A stretch of 64,000 nt of DNA from an uncultured Flavobacteriaceae bacterium (GCA_947493175.1 CANLQD010000007.1:186001-250000), one strand, 5' to 3'; shown: positions 25,410-34,233, numbered from the stretch's first letter. Program-made: numbers and translations. Notes: a model not told the origin generated them from the letters alone.

Positions 25410-26288
25410 TTAGTTATTATTCCAGATAGAGTCTTTAGCCTCATAAATGAGATTTATAAGTTGTTCTCTTGTAACTGTACCTGTGTTATAATCGGCTAAG
25501 CTAAAACTACCATGGCCATTAATACTGAATTCCAAACCTTTAAAACATTCTATGGAATGCTGTTTGCCAAGAGTTAAAAAAGAAACTGGACTGGCCATAC
25601 TACTGACTAAGCCTTGGATACATTTGGCGATTATTTTATAGTCATTCTTTTCAATTGCCTTGGTTAGCTCATTTTTTTCAACATGACTATTCCCAGGGTT
25701 TAATCTCGAAAATGTATATGCACCATGTTCAAGAAAACTTAACTCCCATGATTTTTCATTTGGGAGGCATGAAGCCATGGCATCAAATAATCTGCAGGAG
25801 GTGGAGTTATCCAATGTCAGAAATACATCTATAAGAAAACTACCTGAATAACAGGAGTCTAACATCAAACTGATACCTCTAACCCCTTTTTTTGGGTCTA
25901 ATGGTTCAATTATCATGTCAATCAATTCAATTGCGCCTAAAGATTCATCTTTTAAGACAAGTGACCCACTATTATACTCGCCATGTCCAGCAAAATATAT
26001 ATCAATCCCAGTATTTCCTTGGTCAAAACTAGAAAGTTCTAAATTTATTTTATCTATTGCATTCTTGACATCTGATTTGGTTGGATTTTCTAGGTAAATA
26101 TGAGCTTGCATTGGAACAGAACTATCCTTTGACCACCAATAATACACTCCTCTAGCATCGTTTGTTACATATTTCAACTTAGCACCATCTCGTGATCTAA
26201 TTTCTCCATATGGAGTCATTAAAATATCGGAATTTGAATTTCCTTCACAGGCAATTATTAAGCTTGCGGAGTAATGACGATCGTACAT
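25410..26288 (-). CDS. Caspase-like (peptidase C14) protein
   Basis: 292 residues. The catalytic dyad is visible: His in IDIYFAGHGEYNSGS (about residue 95) and Cys in GISLMLDSCYSGSF (about residue 140). These are the canonical HG and DSCxSG motifs of bacterial metacaspase-type proteases. The start at 26288 follows the upstream HEPN-like gene by 44 bp without a repeat between them, so the two form one cassette. Bacterial caspases often serve as effectors of abortive antiphage systems. Confidence 0.85.
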   Translation of the reverse strand: MYDRHYSASLIIACEGNSNSDILMTPYGEIRSRDGAKLKYVTNDARGVYYWWSKDSSVPMQAHIYLENPTKSDVKNAIDKINLELSSFDQGNTGIDIYFAGHGEYNSGSLVLKDESLGAIELIDMIIEPLDPKKGVRGISLMLDSCYSGSFLIDVFLTLDNSTSCRLFDAMASCLPNEKSWELSFLEHGAYTFSRLNPGNSHVEKNELTKAIEKNDYKIIAKCIQGLVSSMASPVSFLTLGKQHSIECFKGLEFSINGHGSFSLADYNTGTVTREQLINLIYEAKDSIWNNN

Positions 26289-26332
26289 ATATGGAGCTTT
26301 CTATTCTTAAAGAACTTGCAAAAATTGCATGC

Positions 26333-26866
26333 TTATTTTGACCTGTTTTTAATCGATGCTTTATTATTTTCAATTGACTTCAAAAGTCCTGGCAGAAAAA
26401 AATGGACATGCTTGTTCTCTTTCATGTCAGCCATAATTTGATTAAAAACGTCCAGAATATCGTTTATAAGATTTTGCCATATTTTAAATAATCTTTTTTC
26501 CAAATCATCGTCTTCAATATAAGAATATGTTTTCAATAAGTACTTTTCTCTACCAGGTAAGAGCTTAAGACAATTAACAAAACTATCTGCTTTGCTGTTA
26601 TGAATAAACTGATTCCTTATTTCCATAAATGTTCGGAATTTTTTTTCAGCTTCAGAGGATATAAAGTTTGTATCGATAAGCAAATTTACTTTTTGACTGA
26701 AACTTAGTGATGAACTAGAGTTCCCAAAAGATTTGGAATCTTCTTCTTTAATGTTTAGCAATCCCCGCAAATATTGACTTAAAAGATTTTCGATAGCGAT
26801 TGAAAAATGCAGAACAGTTATCCTAACCTCGTTACTTTTATCTAATTCTAATATATTATCTTCCAT
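26333..26866 (-). CDS. HEPN-like protein paired with the caspase
   Basis: 177 residues, all helical. The motif RNQFIHN fits the HEPN signature R-x4-H; the earlier part (VLHFSIAIENLLSQYL) is the typical first HEPN helix pair. HEPN proteins are often RNases in toxin and antiphage systems. It sits directly upstream of the caspase gene in the same unit; its ATG abuts the repeat at 26865. Sensor or partner role is inferred. Confidence 0.65.
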   Translation of the reverse strand: MEDNILELDKSNEVRITVLHFSIAIENLLSQYLRGLLNIKEEDSKSFGNSSSSLSFSQKVNLLIDTNFISSEAEKKFRTFMEIRNQFIHNSKADSFVNCLKLLPGREKYLLKTYSYIEDDDLEKRLFKIWQNLINDILDVFNQIMADMKENKHVHFFLPGLLKSIENNKASIKNRSK

Positions 26867-26869
26867 CCT

Positions 26870-27325
26870 TTATTTGAACTTTGATTTAATTCTATTCCAT
26901 ATTGAAATTTCATGATCGCTATGATTTGCTTTCTCAACATATAGTCTATTAATGGATTCAGCAATTTTTTCTATTTCCCCGGTTTCATGATTCCAGAAAT
27001 ATATCATGTCTTCCAGTATTCCGTTCCCATCATGTCTCAATATTAACAAATTTCCGTACCCATCGAATCCAATGGCGATTCCATTTTCTGGAAAACCATT
27101 CCATTCACGGGCATTTTTCGTTTCCAAGCCGATATGATTACAAGTTCGACTAATTCTCTTTCTATCCGATTTGTCAAAGAATGGATGGAGGTCAAAACCA
27201 ACTCGGTTAATAGTTATTTCACCGCCATTGATTTTAATCATTCTGCTTTTGAATTCATTGGGAAATGTAACCTTCAATTCAGATTCCGTTTCTAGAATAT
27301 ATTTTTCATCAACTGGGAATGGCAT
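26870..27325 (-). CDS. SMI1/KNR4 (SUKH) immunity-like protein, copy 2
   Basis: The protein is identical over all 151 residues to the product of 10088-10543, and the DNA is identical wherever I compared it. Identity extends to the flanks GATTGAAAA before the ATG and to the GGAT of the following repeat, and then stops: beyond that, and inside the upstream repeat, the two copies differ. This is what a moved cassette would look like. Same immunity function expected. Confidence 0.82.
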   Translation of the reverse strand: MPFPVDEKYILETESELKVTFPNEFKSRMIKINGGEITINRVGFDLHPFFDKSDRKRISRTCNHIGLETKNAREWNGFPENGIAIGFDGYGNLLILRHDGNGILEDMIYFWNHETGEIEKIAESINRLYVEKANHSDHEISIWNRIKSKFK

Positions 27326-27347
27326 TTTTCAATCCTTTTTTTGAACT

Positions 27348-27737
27348 TTAAATAGAGTGTTTATTTACAACATCTGCAATTGATATAGATTCCAAGTTTC
27401 TTATTGATTCGTCAATAAGTCTGTCAATGCTTTTTTCAATTATATCAAAATTCTCTTTTAAAACTAACTTCTTGCTCCAGCCAGGTTTTTTGGCAATCCC
27501 ATTTTTCTTTATCCAAGCTAAGTTTTCAAAATTCCAAAGAGCGCTATTTACTCCAGAAAACTCAAAGGTGGGTTGAATAATTATTGCCTTATTTATGTCA
27601 TTCTCTAACCAATCGATTCTTCTCTCTTCAAAAGTTCTCAGAGCTTCTGGATAATGAGGCCTATCCTTAGATAGTCTGGCATTAAGTCTTTTTGAAGTCT
27701 CTACTAATTTTGGGTCGATATTTTTGAATATACTCAT
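27348..27737 (-). CDS. Hypothetical protein
   Basis: 129 residues, soluble, helix-rich and basic (SKRLNARLSKDRPHYPEALRTFEERRIDW). No family recognised. Preceded by a repeat at 27781 and followed by one at 27331. Confidence 0.6.
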   Translation of the reverse strand: MSIFKNIDPKLVETSKRLNARLSKDRPHYPEALRTFEERRIDWLENDINKAIIIQPTFEFSGVNSALWNFENLAWIKKNGIAKKPGWSKKLVLKENFDIIEKSIDRLIDESIRNLESISIADVVNKHSI

Positions 27738-27796
27738 TTGAGGTATAGGGAAAACTCATTTAACTTCACGAATGCTTGTAATCCTTTATTTGAACG

Positions 27797-28285
27797 TTAT
27801 TCTATCGTTTTTATAACGAAAACAGAACCTATACAGAGGCCTAAAAATTCCATAATTCCAACCATGTAATAATCGAACCAACCTGTTTGAAATGCAAGAC
27901 CTTGTAATAATCCAATTACAATCAATGGAAATAACCATTTGTTTTTCTTTCTTATAATGATATCTATAATTAAACCAATATAAACTGCTATCGATGCAAA
28001 ATAATTATGGATAGAAATGTATTCAGTAAAATACGAGCTAAATGTAGCCAAACATATAAAACCTATACCTACAAACCATCTATTATAGAGAAGCCAACAA
28101 CCTATTACCAATAAAAAAAATGTATAGAAATATACTCTACCGGTATCCATTCCCATTATAGAAGAGTAAGAAGTTTGGCTATGCAGAAGTAAATCTAAAA
28201 AACCTGTAATTACAAAACCAAACAAGAGGATACATGTCACCAGTTTATTCAATGAATATTTCAAAACGACATCATTGTTTTTCAT
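27797..28285 (-). CDS. Five-helix membrane protein
   Basis: 162 residues with about five hydrophobic helices across its length and short charged loops. No family recognised. Its ATG abuts the repeat at 28284. Confidence 0.65.
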   Translation of the reverse strand: MKNNDVVLKYSLNKLVTCILLFGFVITGFLDLLLHSQTSYSSIMGMDTGRVYFYTFFLLVIGCWLLYNRWFVGIGFICLATFSSYFTEYISIHNYFASIAVYIGLIIDIIIRKKNKWLFPLIVIGLLQGLAFQTGWFDYYMVGIMEFLGLCIGSVFVIKTIE

Positions 28286-28305
28286 CGCTTATTTAGACTT
28301 TGGCT

Positions 28306-28926
28306 TTAAATTTCAGATTTTAACGTTTCTCCTAAACTAACCGACTTTTCCTTTCCCCATCCTCTTGAAAGGTGATTCATGGCTACTATTTTTACATCTG
28401 TACCCAAAATTTTGAAAAGCTGAATTTTGTCTTTGGTAATCGTGATATTATAGAGTTTTTCAAAATATTCCTTCACTTCATTTCCGTGGATGAAAATTAT
28501 TTTAGGCTTTATGGTCTCTAACAAATATTCAAAAACTTCGCTCTTTCTGTCTCCAGGGTTCAATTCATCGGCTGTTGGTGTTGCTTTTACAAATAAGTTA
28601 GTCTCCAATGTTTTAATTGGTTTTATTGACTCTGCTATCCATTCAATCCGCTGTCTTGTATTACTAAGTTTGTTTCGACGTGTTTTATTAGGTTTTAGAG
28701 GTTTTTCTTTACGTTCCAAAATGTAGCTTTCTATCCATTTCCCCTTATCAAAACCAAAGCCCTGAGTCCAAAAACTCCAAAAGTCATTCTGCATTTCAGT
28801 AGCTGCATTTATTCCAACTATGAATATTTTACATTGTAGTGGGTCACCACTACAAATAAAAGGTCTTGGTCTGTCATACTTTTCTAATTTCTCCCGAAGA
28901 TTAATTTCAAATTCCAGTAAAGTCAT
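28306..28926 (-). CDS. Uracil-DNA-glycosylase-superfamily-like protein
   Basis: 206 residues. The N-terminal RPFICSGDPLQCKIFIVGINAAT resembles the catalytic water-binding motif region of UDG-fold proteins (GxxP/GxN), and a C-terminal His strand (VAMNHLSRGWG) resembles the second motif. Base-excision activity is not certain; related proteins of this type are found as accessory genes. The start is ~40 bp from the repeat at 28967. Confidence 0.6.
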   Translation of the reverse strand: MTLLEFEINLREKLEKYDRPRPFICSGDPLQCKIFIVGINAATEMQNDFWSFWTQGFGFDKGKWIESYILERKEKPLKPNKTRRNKLSNTRQRIEWIAESIKPIKTLETNLFVKATPTADELNPGDRKSEVFEYLLETIKPKIIFIHGNEVKEYFEKLYNITITKDKIQLFKILGTDVKIVAMNHLSRGWGKEKSVSLGETLKSEI

Positions 28927-28973
28927 TCAATTAAGATCTAGATTAGAAAACAACGCCAACACCATAAGACTCT

Positions 28974-29189
28974 TTATTTGAACTTTACTAATTCTTTGAT
29001 TTTGGTTGCCTTTTCAAAATGGTCCAGCTTATTCTCCATAATCCACCACTCAGCAGCTTCCATCAATAATTCAGGATTATCATTTTTGTTCGCGAAAAAG
29101 GCATAGAATGACAGACCTACATTTGGTCCTTTTGATGCAATTTTACTATCACAAACTTGAATTATTTTGTCTCTTAAAGACTTATTCAT
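28974..29189 (-). CDS. Small protein, unknown function
   Basis: 71 residues, helical (LRDKIIQVCDSKIASKG). The final LVKFK* is encoded by the repeat at 28967, and the ATG touches the repeat at 29187, so the gene fills its cassette completely. Confidence 0.65.
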   Translation of the reverse strand: MNKSLRDKIIQVCDSKIASKGPNVGLSFYAFFANKNDNPELLMEAAEWWIMENKLDHFEKATKIKELVKFK

Positions 29190-29221
29190 GGTTTATTTGA
29201 ACTTTAGTAATAATTGAAAGG

Positions 29222-29698
29222 TTATTTTGAGTCACAGTCCCGCAGATAATTTCCGAGTAATTCGGTTAAATCTTCTTTATCATCGAGATTGTAGTACTTA
29301 TCGTTTAGACGATCAAGAACTTGTTCTATTTCTTCGTTGTCCCAATATTCGCTTCGAATGATAAAATCAAATAATTCCGTTTTAGGCTCTTTGTATTTTT
29401 TCAATATCTGAACGGAATCTTGTAAAAGTCCGAAAGTCAATTCAGCTCCTATTGTTTTCAGTCCATTTAAGGTTTCCATAGCGAAAATTCCATAATCATT
29501 GTCATAATATTGTTCAAATCCGCCATTCATAACTTGCATATTTAGCACCCCAATTCCATAAGTATATCGAACTGGTTCAGGCAATTCAAATACTGTATCG
29601 TACCACATTTTCTTTTTGCTCCAATCTTTGATTTTTTCATTCAGGTGCTTACCCGCAATGTCATAATAGACATAGTCAATCAATTCTTGATTATTCAA
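29222..29698 (-). CDS. DMP19/DUF4375-family protein
   Basis: 158 residues with the family signature YGIGVLNMQVMNGGFEQYYDND (NGGF-x-QY-x-N/D). Members occur in polyimmunity loci and have been proposed to bind toxin or DNA-mimic partners. The repeat at 29742 lies 44 bp upstream. Confidence 0.8.
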   Translation of the reverse strand: MNNQELIDYVYYDIAGKHLNEKIKDWSKKKMWYDTVFELPEPVRYTYGIGVLNMQVMNGGFEQYYDNDYGIFAMETLNGLKTIGAELTFGLLQDSVQILKKYKEPKTELFDFIIRSEYWDNEEIEQVLDRLNDKYYNLDDKEDLTELLGNYLRDCDSK

Positions 29699-29817
29699 TG
29701 CTTCTTGGATTTTGATTAAATCGGTTATAATTTGCTTCTGAATCCTTTATTTGAACTTTGATGAATTGGATAATGGCTTTTGATAGCAGCGATTATTATA
29801 TGAATCTTTTATTAAGA

Positions 29818-30249
29818 TTATCCATCTATTGAAACCCCAACTTGTTTATTATTCTCAAAATGAACATTGAAGTAATAGTAAGGCTCATTTTTTTCCTTAA
29901 ACGTTAATTCAAATCCGTTGTCTTTTACTGAAATACTGCTCACGTCGAAATGTTTTTCAACCGATATGAATTCCATTTCTGCATTGTCAAATTGTTCTTT
30001 CAGGGCTTTTTCAGATTCAGATTTAATTTCCGATTCGTTTTTCAAAGCGCTAGTCAAAGTCAGTTTTTGATTTTCAGAGATTTTTTCTTTATCTCCATCG
30101 ATAAGGACTTCAATTTCAGAATCCAAAAATCGTCTTTTAAAAGTCCAACCAACATTATCTCCACGAACACTGAAACTCTCAATTTCTCCGAAATCAGAAT
30201 CAGTGGTTTTCAATTTTTTACTTCCAAATAGTTTTTCAAATAACCCCAT
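29818..30249 (-). CDS. Hypothetical soluble protein of a two-gene cassette
   Basis: 143 residues, acidic and beta-rich (SFSVRGDNVGWTFKRRFLDSEIEVLIDG). It begins exactly where the upstream gene (30250-30471) ends, with no repeat between, so the two should be co-translated. No family recognised. Confidence 0.65.
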   Translation of the reverse strand: MGLFEKLFGSKKLKTTDSDFGEIESFSVRGDNVGWTFKRRFLDSEIEVLIDGDKEKISENQKLTLTSALKNESEIKSESEKALKEQFDNAEMEFISVEKHFDVSSISVKDNGFELTFKEKNEPYYYFNVHFENNKQVGVSIDG

Positions 30250-30471
30250 TCAATTCGTTTTTGTTGGTTTAACCAAATTACTAGTTGTCCTTATTATTTG
30301 TTCAGATTCCTTTCTGTTTCGCTCTATAATAACTGTTCCAATTAAAGCAGCTCCAATAAAAACGCTCCCAACAGATTCGATAAACTCTCCTGTTCTAATC
30401 GCCCCATAAACCCCAGCTAATATTGAAGCTATTCCAATTCCGATTATTAAGTATCCCGTTTGTTTTCTCAT
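30250..30471 (-). CDS. Small two-helix membrane protein of the same cassette
   Basis: 73 residues, two transmembrane helices (about 7-24 and 33-50) and a basic C-terminus. Adjacent to the gene at 29818. Its ATG is 3 bp from the repeat at 30474. The pair may form a membrane protein with a soluble partner. Confidence 0.6.
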   Translation of the reverse strand: MRKQTGYLIIGIGIASILAGVYGAIRTGEFIESVGSVFIGAALIGTVIIERNRKESEQIIRTTSNLVKPTKTN

Positions 30472-30478
30472 AGATCGT

Positions 30479-30655
30479 TTATTTAGACTTTAATGTTATA
30501 TAAACTCCCTTTTCTTTTAGAGTTTCGATAAAGAAAGGTAGGCTCTCTTTAGTTCCCTCATAATATTCTTCACCATCTTGGATTTCGCAAAGTCTATGCT
30601 CAAGCAAACAGTCATAAACTATTTTTTCCAAATCATTAAGCTTTAAATCTCCCAT
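30479..30655 (-). CDS. 58-residue small protein
   Basis: From the ATG at 30653-30655 (touching the repeat at 30654) the frame encodes MGDLKLNDLEKIVYDCLLEH... ending TLKSK, with the TAA supplied by the repeat at 30474. It fills the whole interval between two repeats, which supports it as a real gene. Acidic and soluble; unknown function. Confidence 0.65.
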   Translation of the reverse strand: MGDLKLNDLEKIVYDCLLEHRLCEIQDGEEYYEGTKESLPFFIETLKEKGVYITLKSK

Positions 30656-30658
30656 TCT

Positions 30659-30946
30659 TTATTTGAATTTTTTACTTATTAGGTCGTTGCAATAAGAATT
30701 GTATTCAATCATTGCTTGCAACCTTATATCTTGAAAGTAAAACCAATTACGATTAATAAAATCTTCTTCAAAAGAAATCTTTGGCAGCTGTAGAATATGG
30801 CCCTCTAAAATATTTGCTCGTTTAGAGCAATAATTTGTTGCTTCCAGATCATTCTCGAATTTTTGAAATAAATCTGAAAACTTGCTTTTAAATTCCTCGA
30901 CGAGCATATTTACATTCCCCCGGTGTTCTTTAATTCTACTATCCAT
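30659..30946 (-). CDS. Small protein, unknown function
   Basis: 95 residues, helical (MLVEEFKSKFSDLFQKFENDL), soluble. The C-terminal SKKFK* comes from the repeat at 30654; the ATG abuts the repeat at 30945. Confidence 0.65.
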   Translation of the reverse strand: MDSRIKEHRGNVNMLVEEFKSKFSDLFQKFENDLEATNYCSKRANILEGHILQLPKISFEEDFINRNWFYFQDIRLQAMIEYNSYCNDLISKKFK

Positions 30947-30970
30947 CCTTTATTTAAACTTTCTTTTGAG

Positions 30971-31423
30971 CTAAGGGCCATTTCCTAGTTTTAGCTCACT
31001 TATGATTCGCTCCTTTGATTCATTTTCATTCCAATCGCGAAATGGATATAGAGCTTGGTTAGCCACAATAAAAAATGATTCCTGCCCTTTATATTTTTCA
31101 ATTAAATCCTTTAATTCAGGAGTTGTTATATTGTTACTTTTAATTTCATTCTTATTAGCAATGACCAGTAAATAGTTCCTTTTGGCTACTGATAAAATAT
31201 CAGGATCTTTGATAATTCCCCAACCCAAGTTCTTCGAATTTGTGAAAGCAATCAAGAAAAGACGCTCATCATAAGAAGTTTTTCGTGGATTGTCCTCAAT
31301 ACACCTAAAAGCATCATCAATATTCACGTATGCATTTTCACAACAATCACAAGGAGCCATTGATTTCTCATTACATCCGTAAATGAAAGAGACCATAATA
31401 ATGAACAACTGTTGTTTCTTCAT
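30971..31423 (-). CDS. Lipoprotein, unknown function
   Basis: 150 residues with a lipobox-like start (MKKQQLFIIMVSFIYGCNEK) and the Cys cluster CDCCEN soon after. The later part (YLLVIANKNEIKS, QESFFIVANQALYPF) is reminiscent of thioredoxin-fold strands, without a CxxC active site in the expected place. Flanked by repeats. Confidence 0.6.
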   Translation of the reverse strand: MKKQQLFIIMVSFIYGCNEKSMAPCDCCENAYVNIDDAFRCIEDNPRKTSYDERLFLIAFTNSKNLGWGIIKDPDILSVAKRNYLLVIANKNEIKSNNITTPELKDLIEKYKGQESFFIVANQALYPFRDWNENESKERIISELKLGNGP

Positions 31424-31477
31424 CCTTTATTTGAACTTTATGTAACTAGTTAGCCTTTTATTAATATGGCATATTTC

Positions 31478-32857
31478 TTATTTGATTTTTTTTGCCGGTA
31501 TTTTATACCCATCTTGAATTACCTCTAAACTTTTAACTTGTTGTTCTTTAATTTGAAAAGATATTTCAATGCCGTCTATGGGTGCGAAAAACTTGGTATT
31601 GCTTTCGGGATATATTGGCGATTTTTCTTGTCCAGTACCTTGGGCAAATAATTGTGACCCCTCTAATGTGAGTGTAATCAAGAATTTAGGTTCAACCACA
31701 TAAACTCCAATATACCTTTTCAATATATGCTCTGGTAACTCAATTGCGTCGCTTTTGAATTTCAAATCCGCTAAGTTTGATTCGGGGTCGAGTAAGTTCA
31801 AACCAATATCATCCGCGCCATTGGTTGAATTTGTTAGCAGCACCACTCCTTGCCCTGACTCTTTTACAAACCCAGCAAAGGCCCTATATCCACCTGTTCC
31901 TCCATTATGCCAAATAATATCACCATTGCCCCCATCCTTAATATGCCACCCAAGACCAACCGACATTTCACCGGCTTTATGGTGTCTAGCTTTATGTGTT
32001 ATTTCCATTGTTTTGGTCAATTCAGTATTTCCATACCCGAGATTGGCTGAAATAAATTTAGCCATATCAAAAGTAGAACTTCTGATCCCTCCAGCACCGG
32101 CTAAAGTTGGTATATCCCAATTTTCAACTACATGGCCACTACTATGACCTAATGCCAAATTCTTTTTCATTTTATCCGTAAGTACAATCCTGGTATCTTC
32201 CATCTCTAAAGGCCCAGCGATAACTTCAACCATCAATTCTTCATAAGTGGTATTCTTGTTTCCTGCAAGAAGATTACCCAAAAGCCCCTGAGCAAGATTA
32301 GAATATTCATATTCAGAACCTACTGCTCTGGTTGGTGTATAGTTTGAGATGAACTCATACATTTGTTCAACTGTATAATCTGAGTAAGGATTGTTTGGAT
32401 TTGCTGGTGCGAAGTTGTCTGGCATTCTAGGAAGCCCAGATGTATGGTCTGATATATTTCCTAAAGTAATTTCCGTATCACCCATTACGGGAATCTTTAT
32501 ACTATCCGGAAGAAAGGCATTTACTTCGTCATCTAGTTTAAGTTCATCATCCAAAACTTGCTGTGCTAGGAGTATTCCTGTAAAAACTTTTGAGATTGAT
32601 CCTATTTCATAAATTGTGTTTCTATTGACTTCCTTCCCGCCATCTGCAGTTTTACCAAAATTGAAGTATTGAACTCCTGATGAATCAATTAAAGCTAAAG
32701 CTATACTGGGATTAAGACCTTCTTCAATTCTTTTTTCAATGGCCTCAACTACTGCTACCGGTAGATTTTTATTGAATAACTGTTTTGATTTTTTTTGGCA
32801 CTTATAGTTAACAAAAGTCAACAGAATAAACACTAGAATGATTTTATATTTTCTCAT
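31478..32857 (-). CDS. Beta-lactamase-fold serine hydrolase, paralogue 2
   Basis: 459 residues, same length and motif order as the gene at 10564: SISK (EIGSISKVF), YSN (EYEYSNLAQG) and HNGGTGG. The N-terminus has a signal or lipobox-like sequence (LLTFVNYKCQK). The two proteins are clearly homologous but diverged at many positions, so this pair is an older duplication than the SMI1 pair. Confidence 0.88.
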   Translation of the reverse strand: MRKYKIILVFILLTFVNYKCQKKSKQLFNKNLPVAVVEAIEKRIEEGLNPSIALALIDSSGVQYFNFGKTADGGKEVNRNTIYEIGSISKVFTGILLAQQVLDDELKLDDEVNAFLPDSIKIPVMGDTEITLGNISDHTSGLPRMPDNFAPANPNNPYSDYTVEQMYEFISNYTPTRAVGSEYEYSNLAQGLLGNLLAGNKNTTYEELMVEVIAGPLEMEDTRIVLTDKMKKNLALGHSSGHVVENWDIPTLAGAGGIRSSTFDMAKFISANLGYGNTELTKTMEITHKARHHKAGEMSVGLGWHIKDGGNGDIIWHNGGTGGYRAFAGFVKESGQGVVLLTNSTNGADDIGLNLLDPESNLADLKFKSDAIELPEHILKRYIGVYVVEPKFLITLTLEGSQLFAQGTGQEKSPIYPESNTKFFAPIDGIEISFQIKEQQVKSLEVIQDGYKIPAKKIK

Positions 32858-33025
32858 AATCTATACCATAACGCAAATTACCCGTTCCAGAAAATCTAAA
32901 AGACAATTGTATATCAATAATTTATTCATACTGAATCATCCTTTATTTATACTTTGTCGATACCAATCAAAATGAATAATTGCTTATCATAATTATTCAG
33001 TTTTTATTGGAGGTAGTGCTCTTTT

Positions 33026-33511
33026 TTAGCTTTCTACGGTGATATATTCCAATTCGAATTTCTCGTTACAATTTACAACCAAAATATAGTTAGATAATTC
33101 AGGGTCGGTCATCCAGTCGATTACTAAATAATTTTCTGGTGAGTCGGGATAGATTCCAATTCGATTCACTCTCAATGTTTGAAGAAAACGGTCTTTATTA
33201 TCGAGGTTAGAATCAGTTCCTTTTAATATTTCCTCGGGATCATCTTCGAAAAAATCATCTAAATGAAAAGAGATGTATTCACTAACATCTTCCCCATTTT
33301 TATAATCATTCATTATCCACTGCCAAGAGTTCTTAATGGTATTTGGCAATTCCTTTAAACAGTTATTCAGAATTTCTGCCTTTTCATTTGATAAACTTTT
33401 ACAGTCAAAGTTTAAATCAACTTCAATTTTATGTGATTCTATTTCAATATCTGTTGAGTAAAAATCCTCCAGTTTTTTTGAGTCTAAATCACCGAAATAA
33501 TTTATTGTCAT
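33026..33511 (-). CDS. DUF2004-like hypothetical protein
   Basis: 161 residues, strongly acidic, beginning MTINYFGDLDSKK; the two-strand start and the later YLVIDWMTDPELSNYILVV fit DUF2004/DUF6985-type immunity-like proteins, with moderate certainty. Repeats lie at 32938 and 33556. Confidence 0.6.
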   Translation of the reverse strand: MTINYFGDLDSKKLEDFYSTDIEIESHKIEVDLNFDCKSLSNEKAEILNNCLKELPNTIKNSWQWIMNDYKNGEDVSEYISFHLDDFFEDDPEEILKGTDSNLDNKDRFLQTLRVNRIGIYPDSPENYLVIDWMTDPELSNYILVVNCNEKFELEYITVES

Positions 33512-33577
33512 ATTCTATTTAATTACCGCCATCTTTGGCGAGTCTTATGTTAGTTGATCCTTTGTTTGAACTTTAGT

Positions 33578-33715
33578 TTAAAATATACCAAACCACTTAT
33601 CTAAATAGTCCATTAATATTACTAGCAGAATAAGTATTACATACCCTATGAGAAAAGGGATACTATCCCTATGGTGCTTCCAAATTCTCTTCCTGCATTT
33701 ATCGCTTATGAACAT
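33578..33715 (-). CDS. 45-residue single-pass membrane protein
   Basis: An ATG at 33713-33715 opens a 45-residue frame with a basic head (KCRKRIWKHHRD) and one transmembrane helix (SIPFLIGYVILILLVILM). It fills the gap between the repeat at 33556 and a degenerate one at 33719. Likely a genuine small cassette. Confidence 0.55.
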   Translation of the reverse strand: MFISDKCRKRIWKHHRDSIPFLIGYVILILLVILMDYLDKWFGIF

Positions 33716-33736
33716 CTAATTCTTAAATGTACTTTA

Positions 33737-34012
33737 TTATTCCGCTTCTCGAATTTCTATTTCAATAATGATTCCATTAACTACTTTTTCGATATCGGTT
33801 AGTGGAAGTTGCAACCAAAATTCTTTTCCATTATTATCATAATAACTGAAGGTAAACTCATTTTCCGTGGCATCAAATCCACCGCAGTATTTAACTGTTT
33901 GGAACTGATCAGAGCTTTCAACGAATCCCCAAGAATTTAAGTCAAGCCCTTCCTTTAATATCTCCTGGCAAATTGAAACAAATTCTTCATCTATTCTGAG
34001 AGTTTTACGCAT
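33737..34012 (-). CDS. Small acidic protein, unknown function
   Basis: 91 residues, soluble and acidic (FVSICQEILKEGLDLNSWGFVESSDQFQ). The start touches the repeat at 34011. Immunity-like composition; no family recognised. Confidence 0.6.
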   Translation of the reverse strand: MRKTLRIDEEFVSICQEILKEGLDLNSWGFVESSDQFQTVKYCGGFDATENEFTFSYYDNNGKEFWLQLPLTDIEKVVNGIIIEIEIREAE

Positions 34013-34014
34013 GG

Positions 34015-34233
34015 TTATTCTAAACTTTGGTATTTCATCTCTAGAAAAATTACTACAAAAATTAAAACTATGCCCATGAACCCATTGTAGATTTGATCCA
34101 GCCTCCGTTTACGATTTTTGATTCCAAAAAACCTTAAATAATTCCCTAGAGTTGATGGATGCGATTTGAAAGAGGCATAAAGAAAATATGCGCTAAATGC
34201 AATCGCGATAAATTCGAATAGCCTATATTTCAT
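34015..34233 (-). CDS. Small two-helix membrane protein, paralogue of 37322-37522
   Basis: 72 residues from the ATG at 34233 (MKYRLFEFIAIAFS); the longer upstream extension is out of keeping with the repeat at 34248. Two hydrophobic segments flank a conserved basic loop (GIKNRKRRLDQIYNGFMG). The TAA stop lies in the repeat at 34011. A near-identical gene is found 3.3 kb away. Confidence 0.7.
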   Translation of the reverse strand: MKYRLFEFIAIAFSAYFLYASFKSHPSTLGNYLRFFGIKNRKRRLDQIYNGFMGIVLIFVVIFLEMKYQSLE

